Assembly (NCBI GenBank): GCA_964498585.1
Contig: CAZCHH010000034.1
Span: forward strand, 1 to 38,777
Direction: 5' to 3'
DNA from: JAAYJM01 sp964498585
GTDB taxonomy: Bacteria; Bacteroidota; Ignavibacteria; Kapaibacteriales; UBA2268
Length of the DNA: 38,777 nt
Part shown: positions 16,227 to 25,508 of the stretch, in pieces
Position numbering within the stretch: the stretch's first letter is position 1
Layout of the letters: each line of letters starts with the position of its first letter
Made by a program: the position numbers and the translations under genes
Notes under the pieces: model-generated
Database searches by the model: none
The model's input: the letters and a program-made list of their open reading frames with translations, nothing else
What the model was told of the DNA's origin: nothing

Positions 16227-16535
16227 AACAGTATTCAGTAAAAGAAAGATGAGAACCACTTACTTCAAAGTTATATCAGAAAATGATTGGTTTATTCTTT
16301 AAGCAAAATAATTCAACCGATGACTCGCAGTCATCGGTTGAATAGATTCAACAATGAAAAGCAAAAAAACATCTCCTTCCCAAGTAGAACTTGGGGAAGG
16401 AGAAAATAAACAACAACCACAAACCAACAACATTTCCAATTCAGCCAGCCATTCTTAAATTCTTTATGAATACTAAAGATTTTAGCTTATTTTTGCATAA
16501 ATGAAAAATAGAATTTAAGAATAGTAGAAACGTAA
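16227..16535. other. intergenic stretch with two strong palindromes
   Basis: 16312-16342 is a 14-bp perfect stem (TTCAACCGATGACT / AGTCATCGGTTGAA) with loop CGC; a decayed relative is at 19831-19861. 16372-16403 is TCTCCTTCCCAAG / CTTGGGGAAGGAGA. Neither is followed by a T-run on the plus strand. A TATTTTTG box at 16488-16495 lies about 40 bp before the ABC-F start and may be its -7 element. No gene. Confidence 0.6.
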
Positions 16536-18431
16536 ATGACAATATTTTCCTGTAATAATTTATCAAAACAATTCGAGATTGGGGTTTTATTCGATAGCAT
16601 TTCTTTTGGATTAGATCAAGGCGAAAAGCTTGGTGTAATCGGTAAAAATGGAGCCGGCAAAACTACATTGCTGAATATAATCGCAAATACTGAATTTCCA
16701 GACGAAGGAAATGTAGTTTTTAACAACAGCGTTCATTTTGAATATTTAAGTCAGGAACCCGATTTTGAAAAAGACGAAATCACTCTCGACTGCGTAATGA
16801 ATGCGAAGCCGGAACTAAACGCATTCCTTGAAGAATATCACTCGCTTTGCAATAAACTTAAATCGCATTTTGACGAAAAAATTTCTCACAGAGTTCAGGA
16901 ACTAACCACTATACTTGATTCAAAAAACGCATGGCAGCTCGAAACAGAAGCAAAAATTATATTGAGCAAATTAGGCATTGAAGAATTAAATAAGCCGATT
17001 AGCCAGCTTTCAGGCGGCTTGAAAAAACGTGTTGCTTTAGCCCGTGCTTTGCTTTCAAATCCGGATTTACTCATTTTAGACGAGCCGACCAATCATTTAG
17101 ATGCCGATTCAGTGCAATGGCTGCAAGACCGGCTCTCCGCCTCCGGAAATTCACTCCTTTTTGTTACTCACGACAGATATTTCCTTGATGCAGTTGCAAA
17201 TCGCATTTTAGAAATTGACAGAAAAAAAGTTTTTTCTTATCCCGGAAATTTTGAAAAGTATTTAGAACGAAAGGAATCATTTCTTTCTGCTCAGGAATCA
17301 ACTGTAATTCATACCATTAGCCGTTTACGTCAGGAATTGGCTTGGCTGCAAAAAGGTGCAAAAGCGCGCCGTTCAAAGCAGAAAAGCCGTATTGACTGGG
17401 TTGAAAAACTGAAAAATGAAGTTGTCAGACCAAAACTAAAAGACATCAAAATTGAGCTTGGAAAAACTTTCATAGGCAGTCGGATAATAGATGCTGTGAA
17501 TATTTCAAAAGAAATCGGCGGGAAACTGCTTTTTCAAAACTTTACATACGTAGCAAAACCGGGTGACAAAATTGGAATAATCGGACCTAACGGAAGTGGA
17601 AAATCAACTTTGCTCAATGTTTTAATTGGGCGAATTAAATCTGATACAGGAACAATAAAAATCGGAACAAATGCAAATATCGGTTATTTCACACAGGACA
17701 TAACTAATTTAAAGGAAAGCGATTCTGTCATTGGCTCACTTAGAGAAGTCGCCGAATACATTGACGTTGGGATTGGTCGCGATAGATTTTTAACTGCAAA
17801 GGATTTGCTGGAGCGTTTTCAGTTTCCAAACAAGCAACACACAGCTTTAATTTGCACGCTTTCCGGTGGCGAAAAGCGGCGGCTTGCCCTTCTAAAAGTG
17901 CTAATGGCAAATCCAAACGTAGTTTTGCTGGACGAACCAACCAACGATTTCGATATTCAAACTCTCAATGCATTGGAAGAATACCTCGAAGATTTCTACG
18001 GCACCTTGCTAATTGTTTCTCACGACAGGTCTTTTCTCGACAAAACTGTTTCAAATATTTGGTCTTTCGATGGAAAAGGAAATATTAAAGAGTATCCAGG
18101 CAATTATTCGGATTATTTAGAAAAGAAAGAACAAGAGCAGAAGCAGAAAAAAATTGATGCAAGGGAAAATGATACCCAAGGCAAAACAAAATATTCTAAT
18201 CCAAACCAGAAGAAAAAGCTTTCTTATATCGAAGAACGAGAATTCAAAAAGCTCGAAAAGGAAATACAGGAAATTGAAAACAAGCTAAACGAGCTAAATG
18301 AGAAAATCCATTCAGGAGCAGTTAGTGATTACAGGGAATTGGAAAATATCGGAATCAAGATTACAGAATTAGAGCAGGTTTTAGACCAAAAAACAGAGCG
18401 ATGGTTCGAACTGGGGGAAAAAACAGGGTAG
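16536..18431 (+). CDS. uup: ABC-F ATPase, Uup subfamily
   Basis: 631 residues with two ABC domains and no membrane part. Domain 1: Walker A GKNGAGKTTL at about 36, signature LSGGLKKRVALARALL, Walker B LLILDEPTNHLD, H-loop THDRYF. Linker with the typical Uup AWLQKGAKARRSKQKSR segment. Domain 2: GPNGSGKSTLLN, LSGGEKRRLALLKVL, LLDEPTNDFD, SHDRSFLD. A charged coiled coil from about 535 to the end (EEREFKKLEKEIQEIENKLN) is the Uup-specific C-terminal domain. Uup acts on ribosomes or branched DNA in other bacteria; the role here is inferred. Single gene. Confidence 0.93.
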   Translation: MTIFSCNNLSKQFEIGVLFDSISFGLDQGEKLGVIGKNGAGKTTLLNIIANTEFPDEGNVVFNNSVHFEYLSQEPDFEKDEITLDCVMNAKPELNAFLEEYHSLCNKLKSHFDEKISHRVQELTTILDSKNAWQLETEAKIILSKLGIEELNKPISQLSGGLKKRVALARALLSNPDLLILDEPTNHLDADSVQWLQDRLSASGNSLLFVTHDRYFLDAVANRILEIDRKKVFSYPGNFEKYLERKESFLSAQESTVIHTISRLRQELAWLQKGAKARRSKQKSRIDWVEKLKNEVVRPKLKDIKIELGKTFIGSRIIDAVNISKEIGGKLLFQNFTYVAKPGDKIGIIGPNGSGKSTLLNVLIGRIKSDTGTIKIGTNANIGYFTQDITNLKESDSVIGSLREVAEYIDVGIGRDRFLTAKDLLERFQFPNKQHTALICTLSGGEKRRLALLKVLMANPNVVLLDEPTNDFDIQTLNALEEYLEDFYGTLLIVSHDRSFLDKTVSNIWSFDGKGNIKEYPGNYSDYLEKKEQEQKQKKIDARENDTQGKTKYSNPNQKKKLSYIEEREFKKLEKEIQEIENKLNELNEKIHSGAVSDYRELENIGIKITELEQVLDQKTERWFELGEKTG

Positions 18432-18581
18432 AGGTAATCAATTCACCATCAGGCGAACTCGCCCAATGATGAAAAAATCAATGCTTCATCTAAATGTAAT
18501 ACACTTGAAACTAATAATCAGGCATATTTTTAGCTTAACAAAAGCGAAGAGTAATTGTAGTGAGAAACAAAAATAAAATAG

Positions 18582-19550
18582 CTAATTAGCATTCTTAATA
18601 CATATTTCCTTGGCTTTTGGTGTATAGTTAATTAAACCAGAAGAATTTAGCAACTTGATGTAATTATCTAAATTATTAAAATCTATTTCATTAGATAAGG
18701 TGCTAGACATAATATTCATTTTCATAGCAATAGTAGAATCAACAGATATTGATTTTGATAAGATTTTGCGCACTTCATCTGGATTTTTTTGGATAAAATC
18801 AACAGCTTTATCAATCGCTTTGAAAAAACTTTTAGCTATCTCTGGTTTTTTCTCTAAGAATTTATTATTAATTGCTCCAATAGTCAAAGGACTTGGTGAG
18901 AACTGCAATGCGTAGATTGAAGTAGAGATTTGCTTATATCCCTTGTTGCTTTTGCCAGTAGTAAGATATGGCTCGTAAGTGAAGATAGCATCAATGCTAT
19001 CATCTTCTAAATAGTCCAAATGTAAATTCGGATTAATTTCAATACAATTTAGTATTTCGAGGTTTGGAAAATTACTTGAAAAATATTTCGTTAAAATACT
19101 TTTCGCAGTCAAGCCGGGAAAAACACCTACTTTCTTTCCAGCTAAATCTTCAAGCTTCTCATACTTTGAATCAGCTTTTACTAGAATTCCATCAAAGGAA
19201 TTTTCTAATGTAATCTGGCTTGTAGAAAATATTTTGGAATGGTTAGGTTTGTTTTCAAGATGAAGAAGTAAAGGAATTATTGACATTTCAATAGCGACGT
19301 CGATATGATTATTAAAAAGCATATCATCAGTTAAATCACTGGTTGCTATTAATGTCGGTTCCACTGCAAGACCTTCTTCTTTATAATACCCCTTTTCCAT
19401 TGCAACGAAATGAGTTACATTTGAAACTAACGGAAGATAACCAACTTTTATTTTATTAGGTTCGTAACTCTCACTTTCTTCTCTGCAGCTTGAAAAAAAG
19501 GAAGAAATAAACATTAACGATAATATTGATAGTAAGTAAAATTTTCTCAT
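18582..19550 (-). CDS. orphan ABC-transporter substrate-binding lipoprotein (NMT1/SsuA-like)
   Basis: 322 residues. N-terminal lipobox FISSFFSSC, so it is anchored by Cys22. The mature part has the periplasmic-binding type II fold: KVGYLPLVSNVTHFVAMEKG, GLAVEPTLI, DSKYEKLEDLAGKKVGVFPG, DAIFTYEPYLTTGK and KPEIAKSFFKAIDKAV. This resembles the NMT1/THI5, SsuA and TauA proteins that bind sulfonates, nitrate or pyrimidine precursors; the ligand cannot be told. No permease or ATPase lies beside it. The start has GGGAGTG five to eleven bases upstream. Both neighbours are unrelated. Confidence 0.8.
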   Translation of the reverse strand: MRKFYLLSILSLMFISSFFSSCREESESYEPNKIKVGYLPLVSNVTHFVAMEKGYYKEEGLAVEPTLIATSDLTDDMLFNNHIDVAIEMSIIPLLLHLENKPNHSKIFSTSQITLENSFDGILVKADSKYEKLEDLAGKKVGVFPGLTAKSILTKYFSSNFPNLEILNCIEINPNLHLDYLEDDSIDAIFTYEPYLTTGKSNKGYKQISTSIYALQFSPSPLTIGAINNKFLEKKPEIAKSFFKAIDKAVDFIQKNPDEVRKILSKSISVDSTIAMKMNIMSSTLSNEIDFNNLDNYIKLLNSSGLINYTPKAKEICIKNAN

Positions 19551-19896
19551 AAGACACTCCCATTGAAATTTATTATTTTATAATTTATACTCTTTATTTT
19601 CATTTCATATTACTAATTTAAAGAAAAATATTTTTTAAAACAAGATAAAATTTTCATTTTTTTAATTTTATTATTATAAATGAAATAAAAATGAAAATGA
19701 TTTAGCAATTACATTCAGAGTGTTCAGAAAGAATTGTAGTTTTTAGCTAATTCATTTCAAAAAAACATACATAAATTAGACTAAAAAACCCAAAAAAAGT
19801 TACATTTTTTTGTTAGGTTTTATCTGAATAATTCAATCGTTGATTCGAAGTCATTGGATAAGAAGATTAAATAACGAAATTAAAAAATATAATACT

Positions 19897-19947
19897 TTCA
19901 TTCAGAATCCTACGATAAAACTAACGCTTTATATAAAAGGAGATGAA
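19897..19947 (+). repeat. 51-bp inverted-repeat element, copy 1 (diverged)
   Basis: TTCATTCAGAATCCTACGAT at the left and AAAAGGAGATGA at the right align with the three better copies at 20277-20327 (complement), 29546-29596 and 38312-38362. All four span exactly 51 bp. Confidence 0.55.
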
Positions 19948-20276
19948 ATAATTCAACATAGTTATTCGGATGGGATTATAAACGAAGACATTTACTTTTG
20001 TAAAATGAAATTTTTAGTCATCGGATGATGTCAGTCATTCGATGACTTCCGTTTGAAAATGATATTATTGTAATTATCTATTTTACATATAGTAACGTGA
20101 TAGAAAAACTAAAGTGGTTCATTTCGAAGCGTCAGTGAGAAATCTCACAAGTAATAGCTACCACTGAGTTTTAGCTACCTCACTTCGTTTACCAGTTACA
20201 ACTCTAAAATTATAACATTACCTTTTAAACAAAAGTCTTCTTTTATTTATGGATTATCAATGACATATTTAGTTAT

Positions 20277-20327
20277 GTCATCTCCATTGTAATCAAGCAT
20301 CTGCTTTATCGTAGGATTTGGAATGAC
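20277..20327 (-). repeat. 51-bp inverted-repeat element, copy 2
   Basis: On the minus strand it starts GTCATTCCAAATCCTACGAT, has AAAGCAGATGCTT in the centre and ends ATGGAGATGAC. Confidence 0.7.
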
Positions 20328-20407
20328 AGAAAAAAGTAATGATTTAAAGGAAAATTCATTAGCAATTATTCTTATAAACTATAATAAGTCGGTTGATAGC
20401 AGATAGT

Positions 20408-20854
20408 TTAACTCAACAATTCTCTAACCATACCCTGAATAACTTTTCCATCAGCTCTGCCAGCAATTTCTTTCATAAGCGGTCCCATAACTTTTCCCAT
20501 GTCCTTTGCTTCTTTGGCTCCGGTTTGCTCAATTACGTTTTTAATTATTTCTTTAACTTCATTTTCAGATAATTTCTTTGGTAGAAACTCTTCTATAATT
20601 TTTAGCTCGGCTTGTTCTCTTTCTAAAAGGTCAGTTCTTGTAGTTTTTTCATACATTTCGATGGCATCTTTACGTTTTTTTGCAGCGGATTGAAGAATTT
20701 TCAATTCATCATCACTATTTAACTCACGATTAGCACCGCTTTTATTAAATTCGATAATAGCACTGCGGATTGAACGAATGGTTTCCATGCGAATTTTATC
20801 GCCGGATTTCATAGCGACTTTTAATTCTTCGTTCATTTTTTCTTCAAAAGTCAT
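20408..20854 (-). CDS. yqeY: GatB/YqeY domain protein
   Basis: 148 residues, the full length of the stand-alone YqeY family (related to the tRNA-binding tail of GatB). Typical motifs: LKVAMKSGDKIRMETIRSIR at 11-30, LQSAAKKRKDAIEMYEK, QAELKIIEEFLPKKLSENEV and the C-terminal GKVMGPLMKEIAGRADGKVI. Thought to bind tRNA or assist amidotransferase, but not proven in most bacteria. GGAGAAA site before the ATG. No functional link to the neighbouring toxin-antitoxin pair is evident. Confidence 0.9.
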   Translation of the reverse strand: MTFEEKMNEELKVAMKSGDKIRMETIRSIRSAIIEFNKSGANRELNSDDELKILQSAAKKRKDAIEMYEKTTRTDLLEREQAELKIIEEFLPKKLSENEVKEIIKNVIEQTGAKEAKDMGKVMGPLMKEIAGRADGKVIQGMVRELLS

Positions 20855-20911
20855 AAATTTCTCCTTTAATTAAGATTTATATTATAATTCTGTATCTTAA
20901 AAATTTCCAAA

Positions 20912-21214
20912 TTATGAGTTATAAACCACTTCATATTCTTTCAATCTCCATACATAACCACATATTAGTGATGAAATCATTTGCCTTAGTGTTATTATAT
21001 CAACTTTTCTATTAAAAATCTTTTCAAGTTGATTTTGAATTTCTTCAATTTCTTCAGAATTTATATTTCTGTGGGCATCAATAATCAAATCAATATCACT
21101 GTTTTTATTAGGATTTCCATTGAAAAAACTACCATAGAGAGCAACAAAATTAAGATTGTGCTGCTCAGCATTTTTACAGATAATATTATAATCCAATAAT
21201 TTCTTCGAGTTCAT
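20912..21214 (-). CDS. mntA: MNT-type minimal nucleotidyltransferase (antitoxin)
   Basis: 100 residues. The nucleotidyltransferase motif is complete: G28-S29 in LYGSFFNGNP, D40-x-D42 in NSDIDLII, and a third acid at D72 in KVDIITL. In studied HEPN/MNT pairs this protein AMPylates the HEPN toxin at a tyrosine near the RxxxxH motif and so silences it. It starts inside the HEPN gene (29-bp overlap), so the two are translated together. The symbol is by family analogy. Confidence 0.85.
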   Translation of the reverse strand: MNSKKLLDYNIICKNAEQHNLNFVALYGSFFNGNPNKNSDIDLIIDAHRNINSEEIEEIQNQLEKIFNRKVDIITLRQMISSLICGYVWRLKEYEVVYNS

Positions 21215-21509
21215 TTCTCAAATTCTTTATGTTTTGATGTGAAATTTCCCATAATAATTCTTTATCAATAGAGCCGTAGCCGTGAACAATTCGATTTCGC
21301 AGTGATTTTATTTTTAGTTTATCATTTATTTCTAAATCCATTTTCCCAACTAATTCACCGATTTGAAGTAGAGCAAATGCTATACTATATTGATAATCAT
21401 TATTCTCAAGAAAAATTTCTTTTCTATTAGTGAAAAGTGTATGCGTTCTGTTTATGTTATCAATATAATTAAGTATTGCAAGAATTATTTGTCTGTCTTT
21501 ATTATTCAT
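21186..21509 (-). CDS. hepT: HEPN-domain toxin (HepT/DUF86-like)
   Basis: 107 residues, all-helical. The HEPN ribonuclease motif RxxxxH is intact as R71-NRIV-H76, followed by GYGSID with Tyr78, the position AMPylated by MNT partners in known pairs. The gene order HEPN then MNT matches the described hepT-mntA operon. It likely cuts RNA or tRNA when not modified. Weak ribosome site. It is located between yqeY and glmS, two housekeeping genes, so it is probably an insertion in a core region (inference). Confidence 0.87.
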   Translation of the reverse strand: MNNKDRQIILAILNYIDNINRTHTLFTNRKEIFLENNDYQYSIAFALLQIGELVGKMDLEINDKLKIKSLRNRIVHGYGSIDKELLWEISHQNIKNLRNELEEIIGL

Positions 21510-21710
21510 ATTCTATAAATCTCACTACTAATAAATAACTTATATTTTATTTTATAATACTTCCAAAATTCTAAAAGGTTTTATTTATACAGTCATACTG
21601 CAAATTTTAGGATTAAAAAGAATTAAATCTTTTAATATTCTATATTTTCCCGAATTATATATATTATTATATAACTCAAAAGGTTAAAAAATATTTTAAA
21701 TTATTAAAAT

Positions 21711-23543
21711 TTACTCCACTGTAACGCTTTTCGCTAAATTACGTGGTTGGTCAACGTTGCAACCGCGTTCAACTGCAATATAATATGACAATAGTTGCAA
21801 TGGTAAAACAGCAAGGACCGGAGTTAAAATATCCATTGTTTTTGGAATAGTAATTACGTGGTCGGCATAGTCCTTAATTTTTTTGTCGCCTTCTGTAGCA
21901 ATTACAACGACTTTTCCGCGTCTTGCCTTTACTTCTTCAATGTTTGAAATTATTTTGTTATAAATCTCGTCTTGAGGAGCTACGAACACAACCGGCATAT
22001 TTTCATCAATGAGTGCAATAGGTCCGTGTTTCATTTCAGCAGCTGGATAACCTTCTGCGTGTATGTATGAAATTTCCTTTAGTTTCAAAGCACCTTCAAG
22101 AGCTACAGGAAAATTAATCCCTCTGCCAAGATAAAGGCAATTTGTTGTTTTTGAATAAAGTTTTGCAATTTCCTGAATATTTTCTGTATGGTCTAAAATG
22201 GATTGCATCTGCTCTGGAATTTTGAGCATAGCATTAGCCATCTTTATACCATCGACTTGAGAAAGATTGCGCATTCTGCCGAGTGAAAGAGAAATAAGCA
22301 GAAGAGCTGCAATTTGAGAAGTAAATGCTTTTGTGGAAGCTACTCCAATTTCCGGACCTGCGTGAATATATACCCCAGCATCAGTATCGCGGGCTATACT
22401 GCTTCCGACAACGTTTACAATACCAACGGCTGTTGCAGACTTACGCTTTGCTTCCTTTATTGCAGCAAGAGTATCGGCTGTTTCACCACTTTGTGAAATT
22501 GCAAAAACGATGTCGTCTTTATCCAAAATTGGGTTTCTGTATCTGAATTCCGAAGCATATTCCACTTCTACTGGTATATGAGCAAGATTTTCGATTAAAT
22601 ACTCGCCAACCAGTCCGCTATGCCAGGACGTGCCGCAGGCAGTAATTATTATTCTGTTTGCATTTTTTAATTTGTCAGCAACGGGTAACAGACCACCCAG
22701 ACGAACATTGCCTTTTTCTGCCTGTAAACGTCCCCTTAATGCTTCGTAAAAAGTATGGGGTTGCTCGTGAATTTCTTTAAGCATAAAATGCTCGTAACCA
22801 CTTTTTTCAATTTGCTCAATATCAAATTCAATTAAATGAATTTTATTATTTGTTGCAATATTATCAATCGTTTTTGTGTAAAAATTATCTTTTTTTAATA
22901 TAGCCATTTCATTGTCAGAAAGATAAATAACCTGGCGGGTATGTTGGATTATAGCAGAAGCGTCTGAAGCAGCTATATATTCATCATCTCCAATTCCAAG
23001 CACCATAGGGCTTCCGCGCCTTGCAACGATTACTTTGTCTGGCTCGTATTTAGACAAAACAGCTATACCGAATGTCCCATCAATTTCAGAAAGAGCAAGC
23101 CGAACAGCTTCTTCCATATTCTTTACTTTATTATACAAAGCACCGATAAAAACCGCAAGCACTTCCGTATCTGTGTCAGAATAAAATGAATAGCCATCTT
23201 CAGCTAATTTTTTCTTTAAAGCAGAATAATTTTCAATAATGCCGTTATGGACAAGCGTAATATTGCCGGTATTGTCACAGTGGGGGTGGGCATTTATGTC
23301 ATTTGGAACACCGTGAGTAGCCCAGCGTGTATGAGCAATACCAATATTTGTTGTGAATACTCTTTTATCAATACATTTTTCCAAGTCAGCAACTTTACCT
23401 GCTTTCTTTATAGTTACCAAGTCGTTATTATCAAATAATGAAATACCGGCGGAATCGTATCCGCGATATTCCAATCGTTTCAATCCATTGATAAGTATGT
23501 CTTTGGCTTCTTGTTTGCCAATATATGCTACAATACCGCACAT
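21711..23543 (-). CDS. glmS: glutamine-fructose-6-phosphate aminotransferase (isomerising)
   Basis: 610 residues. Makes glucosamine-6-phosphate, the first step to UDP-GlcNAc for peptidoglycan and LPS. N-terminal glutaminase with catalytic Cys2 (MCGIVAYIGK), RLEYRGYDSAG, HTRWATHGVP and HNGIIENY. Then two SIS domains (about 285-610) with TACGTSWHSG, SQSGETADTLAAI, EIGVASTKAFTSQ, LGRGINFPVALEGALKLKEI, HAEGYPAAEMKHGPIALID and the C-terminal QPRNLAKSVTVE. All key parts are intact. No glmS ribozyme was seen in its leader. Start is at the only possible Met because Cys2 must be exposed. Confidence 0.97.
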   Translation of the reverse strand: MCGIVAYIGKQEAKDILINGLKRLEYRGYDSAGISLFDNNDLVTIKKAGKVADLEKCIDKRVFTTNIGIAHTRWATHGVPNDINAHPHCDNTGNITLVHNGIIENYSALKKKLAEDGYSFYSDTDTEVLAVFIGALYNKVKNMEEAVRLALSEIDGTFGIAVLSKYEPDKVIVARRGSPMVLGIGDDEYIAASDASAIIQHTRQVIYLSDNEMAILKKDNFYTKTIDNIATNNKIHLIEFDIEQIEKSGYEHFMLKEIHEQPHTFYEALRGRLQAEKGNVRLGGLLPVADKLKNANRIIITACGTSWHSGLVGEYLIENLAHIPVEVEYASEFRYRNPILDKDDIVFAISQSGETADTLAAIKEAKRKSATAVGIVNVVGSSIARDTDAGVYIHAGPEIGVASTKAFTSQIAALLLISLSLGRMRNLSQVDGIKMANAMLKIPEQMQSILDHTENIQEIAKLYSKTTNCLYLGRGINFPVALEGALKLKEISYIHAEGYPAAEMKHGPIALIDENMPVVFVAPQDEIYNKIISNIEEVKARRGKVVVIATEGDKKIKDYADHVITIPKTMDILTPVLAVLPLQLLSYYIAVERGCNVDQPRNLAKSVTVE

Positions 23544-23683
23544 AATCTTTTCCTCATCGTTAATTAATTGTTAATTGTTAATTTAACCTTTATTATTCAT
23601 AAAAAACAATAAAAATCAGGATATATACGTCTTAAGTATTTGACAAATAACTAATTAAAGTTATACTTATTTCATATATACCC

Positions 23684-24684
23684 ATGGACTCAGTTCTTTT
23701 GCAAAATAACTCAAATTTTCAAGAAAAACAACTTTTTTCTTCAATATCTGATAACGATATCATAATTTCAACCAGTGCTTCTCCTATCAAGAATAAGCCA
23801 GTTAAAATTACTTTTTCTGAATCCAACATATCTACCGACGAAGGTGCTATCCTTCTCAAAGAAGTTGATAATAACATCAACATTATTAAAAAAATAGCTG
23901 CTGTTACTGATTACAAAAGAAACGAAAGCTATGTAAAACACGATTTGAAAACTTTACTTTCGCAAAGAATTTTCAAATTGCAAGTGGTTACTAAGACGCC
24001 AACGATTGCAATGCTTTAAAAAACGACCCAATTTTTAAAATGTGTGCAAATAAATTACCGGAAAGCGATAATCCACTTGCATCTCAACCTACTATGACTC
24101 GGCTCGAAAACTCTATCAGTTGGAAATCAATTTATAATATTGGTCAAGTAATAATTGATAATTTCATTAATTCTTACACAGAAGAACCACAAATTATTGT
24201 AATTGATGCCGACGATACTGACTACGCTGTATATGGTGAACAGGAAGAACGTTTATTCAACTCTTACTACGGTGAATATAGCTATATGCCACTTCAAATT
24301 TACTAAGGAATTTCAGGTAAATTCATCGTAAGTATTCTCAAGCCGGGAAAACGTTTTACCGGCAAAGCATTCCTTGCAATAATTAAAAGACTTATCAAAA
24401 ATATACGCAAACACTGGAAAAATACTATTATTGTTTTCCGTGCCGATTCCCATTTTACTTCGCCTGAAGTTATGCAATATATTGAAAAATAAGATAATAC
24501 GCACTATGTTACAGGACTAACCGTCTACGCTCCACTTCACAAATTCATCAAAGAAAAAAATGATTATGTAAGGAAAAGATTTGAGCAATTAACAATAAAA
24601 AATACTGTAAAAACATATCACTCATTTTATTACCAAGCAGCAACTTGGGATGCTCCAAAGAGAGTCGTAGCAAAAATCGAATAA
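23684..24684 (+). pseudogene. IS1380-family transposase, degraded
   Basis: Conceptual translation in two frames gives an IS1380-type DDE transposase lacking its last third. The N-terminal part has TFSESNISTDEGAILLKEVD and KTLLSQRIF. After a one-base shift at about 23972 come DANDCNALKNDPIFKMCANK, ASQPTMTRLEN, IVIDADDTDYAVYGEQEERL, the first catalytic Asp region, SILKPGKRFTGKA and VFRADSHFTSPEVM, the second Asp. In-frame TAA stops lie at 23992, 24304 and 24490, and the frame ends at 24682 before the expected catalytic Glu region. No terminal inverted repeats were found, so this is an old, immobile remnant. It lies divergent from glmS. Confidence 0.85.
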
Positions 24685-25216
24685 AGAAATATTTAATAAA
24701 GCATGTAATATATTTGCTGTATTACGTTGTTAATTATTATCTTAGTCTCAAAATAATATTATATTTGTAATTCACAAAACAGTGGCAAGGAATTCCTATG
24801 TCCAAAAACGAAAAAAAGTCAATATTTTTGAAAATGTTGATTATTTTTCATCACTTTTTTTGTAATCAATTCTCATAAATTTGATTTTTCAATTAATAAA
24901 TTAAAAAAAGTATAATAAGAATATCAAATTTTATTTAAGAAAGTGCTTATTTTAATTTATGAATTATTCAGGTTAAGGGAAATAATTAGTATTTTGCGTG
25001 AAATGAGCTATAAACAAACAAGAACACATTTTACCCCAATGTCTGAAACGTTCTATAATTCACTTTTCTTATTCTACTCTTGAGATGGAATAAAAAATGG
25101 GGCTTTTTTCCTTAATTAAGAAGTTCTTTCTGACTAAAGAGAAAAAAATGCTTATAATAGATTATCTTCTTGATATTGCTCCAGATGAAAAAGAAAGAAA
25201 GAACACACTTCTTTGT
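24685..25216. other. intergenic stretch after the IS1380 remnant
   Basis: Very AT-rich. An open frame of about 55 codons without a start (24910-25083) reads RLREIISILREMSYKQ and ends FYNSLFLFYS; it is not recognised and may be another eroded gene. A sequence near 25019 (AAGAACACATTTTACCCCAA) resembles the flank of 283-bp copy B. Nothing else supported. Confidence 0.4.
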
Positions 25217-25458
25217 CCCCTCTCAAGAGTAATGTCACGGAGAAAAGAAATTAATTATTATGGATAATTGCTTAAATTCCAAGTAGTCGTCATTAATTGT
25301 AATATAATAATAAAAATTTAAAGAATTAAAGTGTTAAAAGGTCTTTTTATTAAAGTTATTATAGTTTATATTTAAGATTGTATAAGTTAAATAAATATTT
25401 GTGTATGTAAAAAATTTGAATTATTCGCTTATCTCCGTGCAATTACTCTAAAGATGGG
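25217..25458. mobile_element. 242-bp repeat element with imperfect terminal inverted repeats
   Basis: Left end CCCCTCTCAAGAGTAATGTC and right end CAATTACTCTAAAGATGGG are inverted with mismatches. Its left half matches the complement of about 3440-3560. It has TGTTAAAAG where the other copy carries the nested 93-bp palindrome, so it shows the empty site. No coding capacity. Confidence 0.6.
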
Positions 25459-25508
25459 AATAAGAAAAAATTATTCAATAATTACTTATCATTTATCATT
25501 AAAAAGAA

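Larger units (their letters stand above)
19551..20407. other. 857-bp gap made mainly of small repeats
   Basis: No gene seen. Besides the two 51-bp repeats listed separately there is a decayed palindrome like that at 16312 (19831-19861), a GTCATCG...CGATGAC hairpin (about 20016-20046), and a 95-bp imperfect palindrome (about 20104-20200) starting CTAAAGTGGTTCATTTCGAA whose complement relative is at 38540-38633. A 62-codon open frame at 19840-20028 runs across two of these repeats and is not a gene. Confidence 0.6.

Noticed and set aside
19840..20028. 62-codon open frame
   Set aside because: It starts at TTG inside one decayed repeat, crosses the 51-bp repeat copy 1, and has no ribosome site.
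23544..23683. glmS ribozyme in the leader
   Set aside because: The leader is AT-rich with no conserved ribozyme core visible; the ribozyme is not typical of this lineage.
23684..24684. TAA read as glutamate (code change)
   Set aside because: All normal genes in the window end at stops including TAA with no TAA inside, and this pseudogene also has a frameshift and a missing end.
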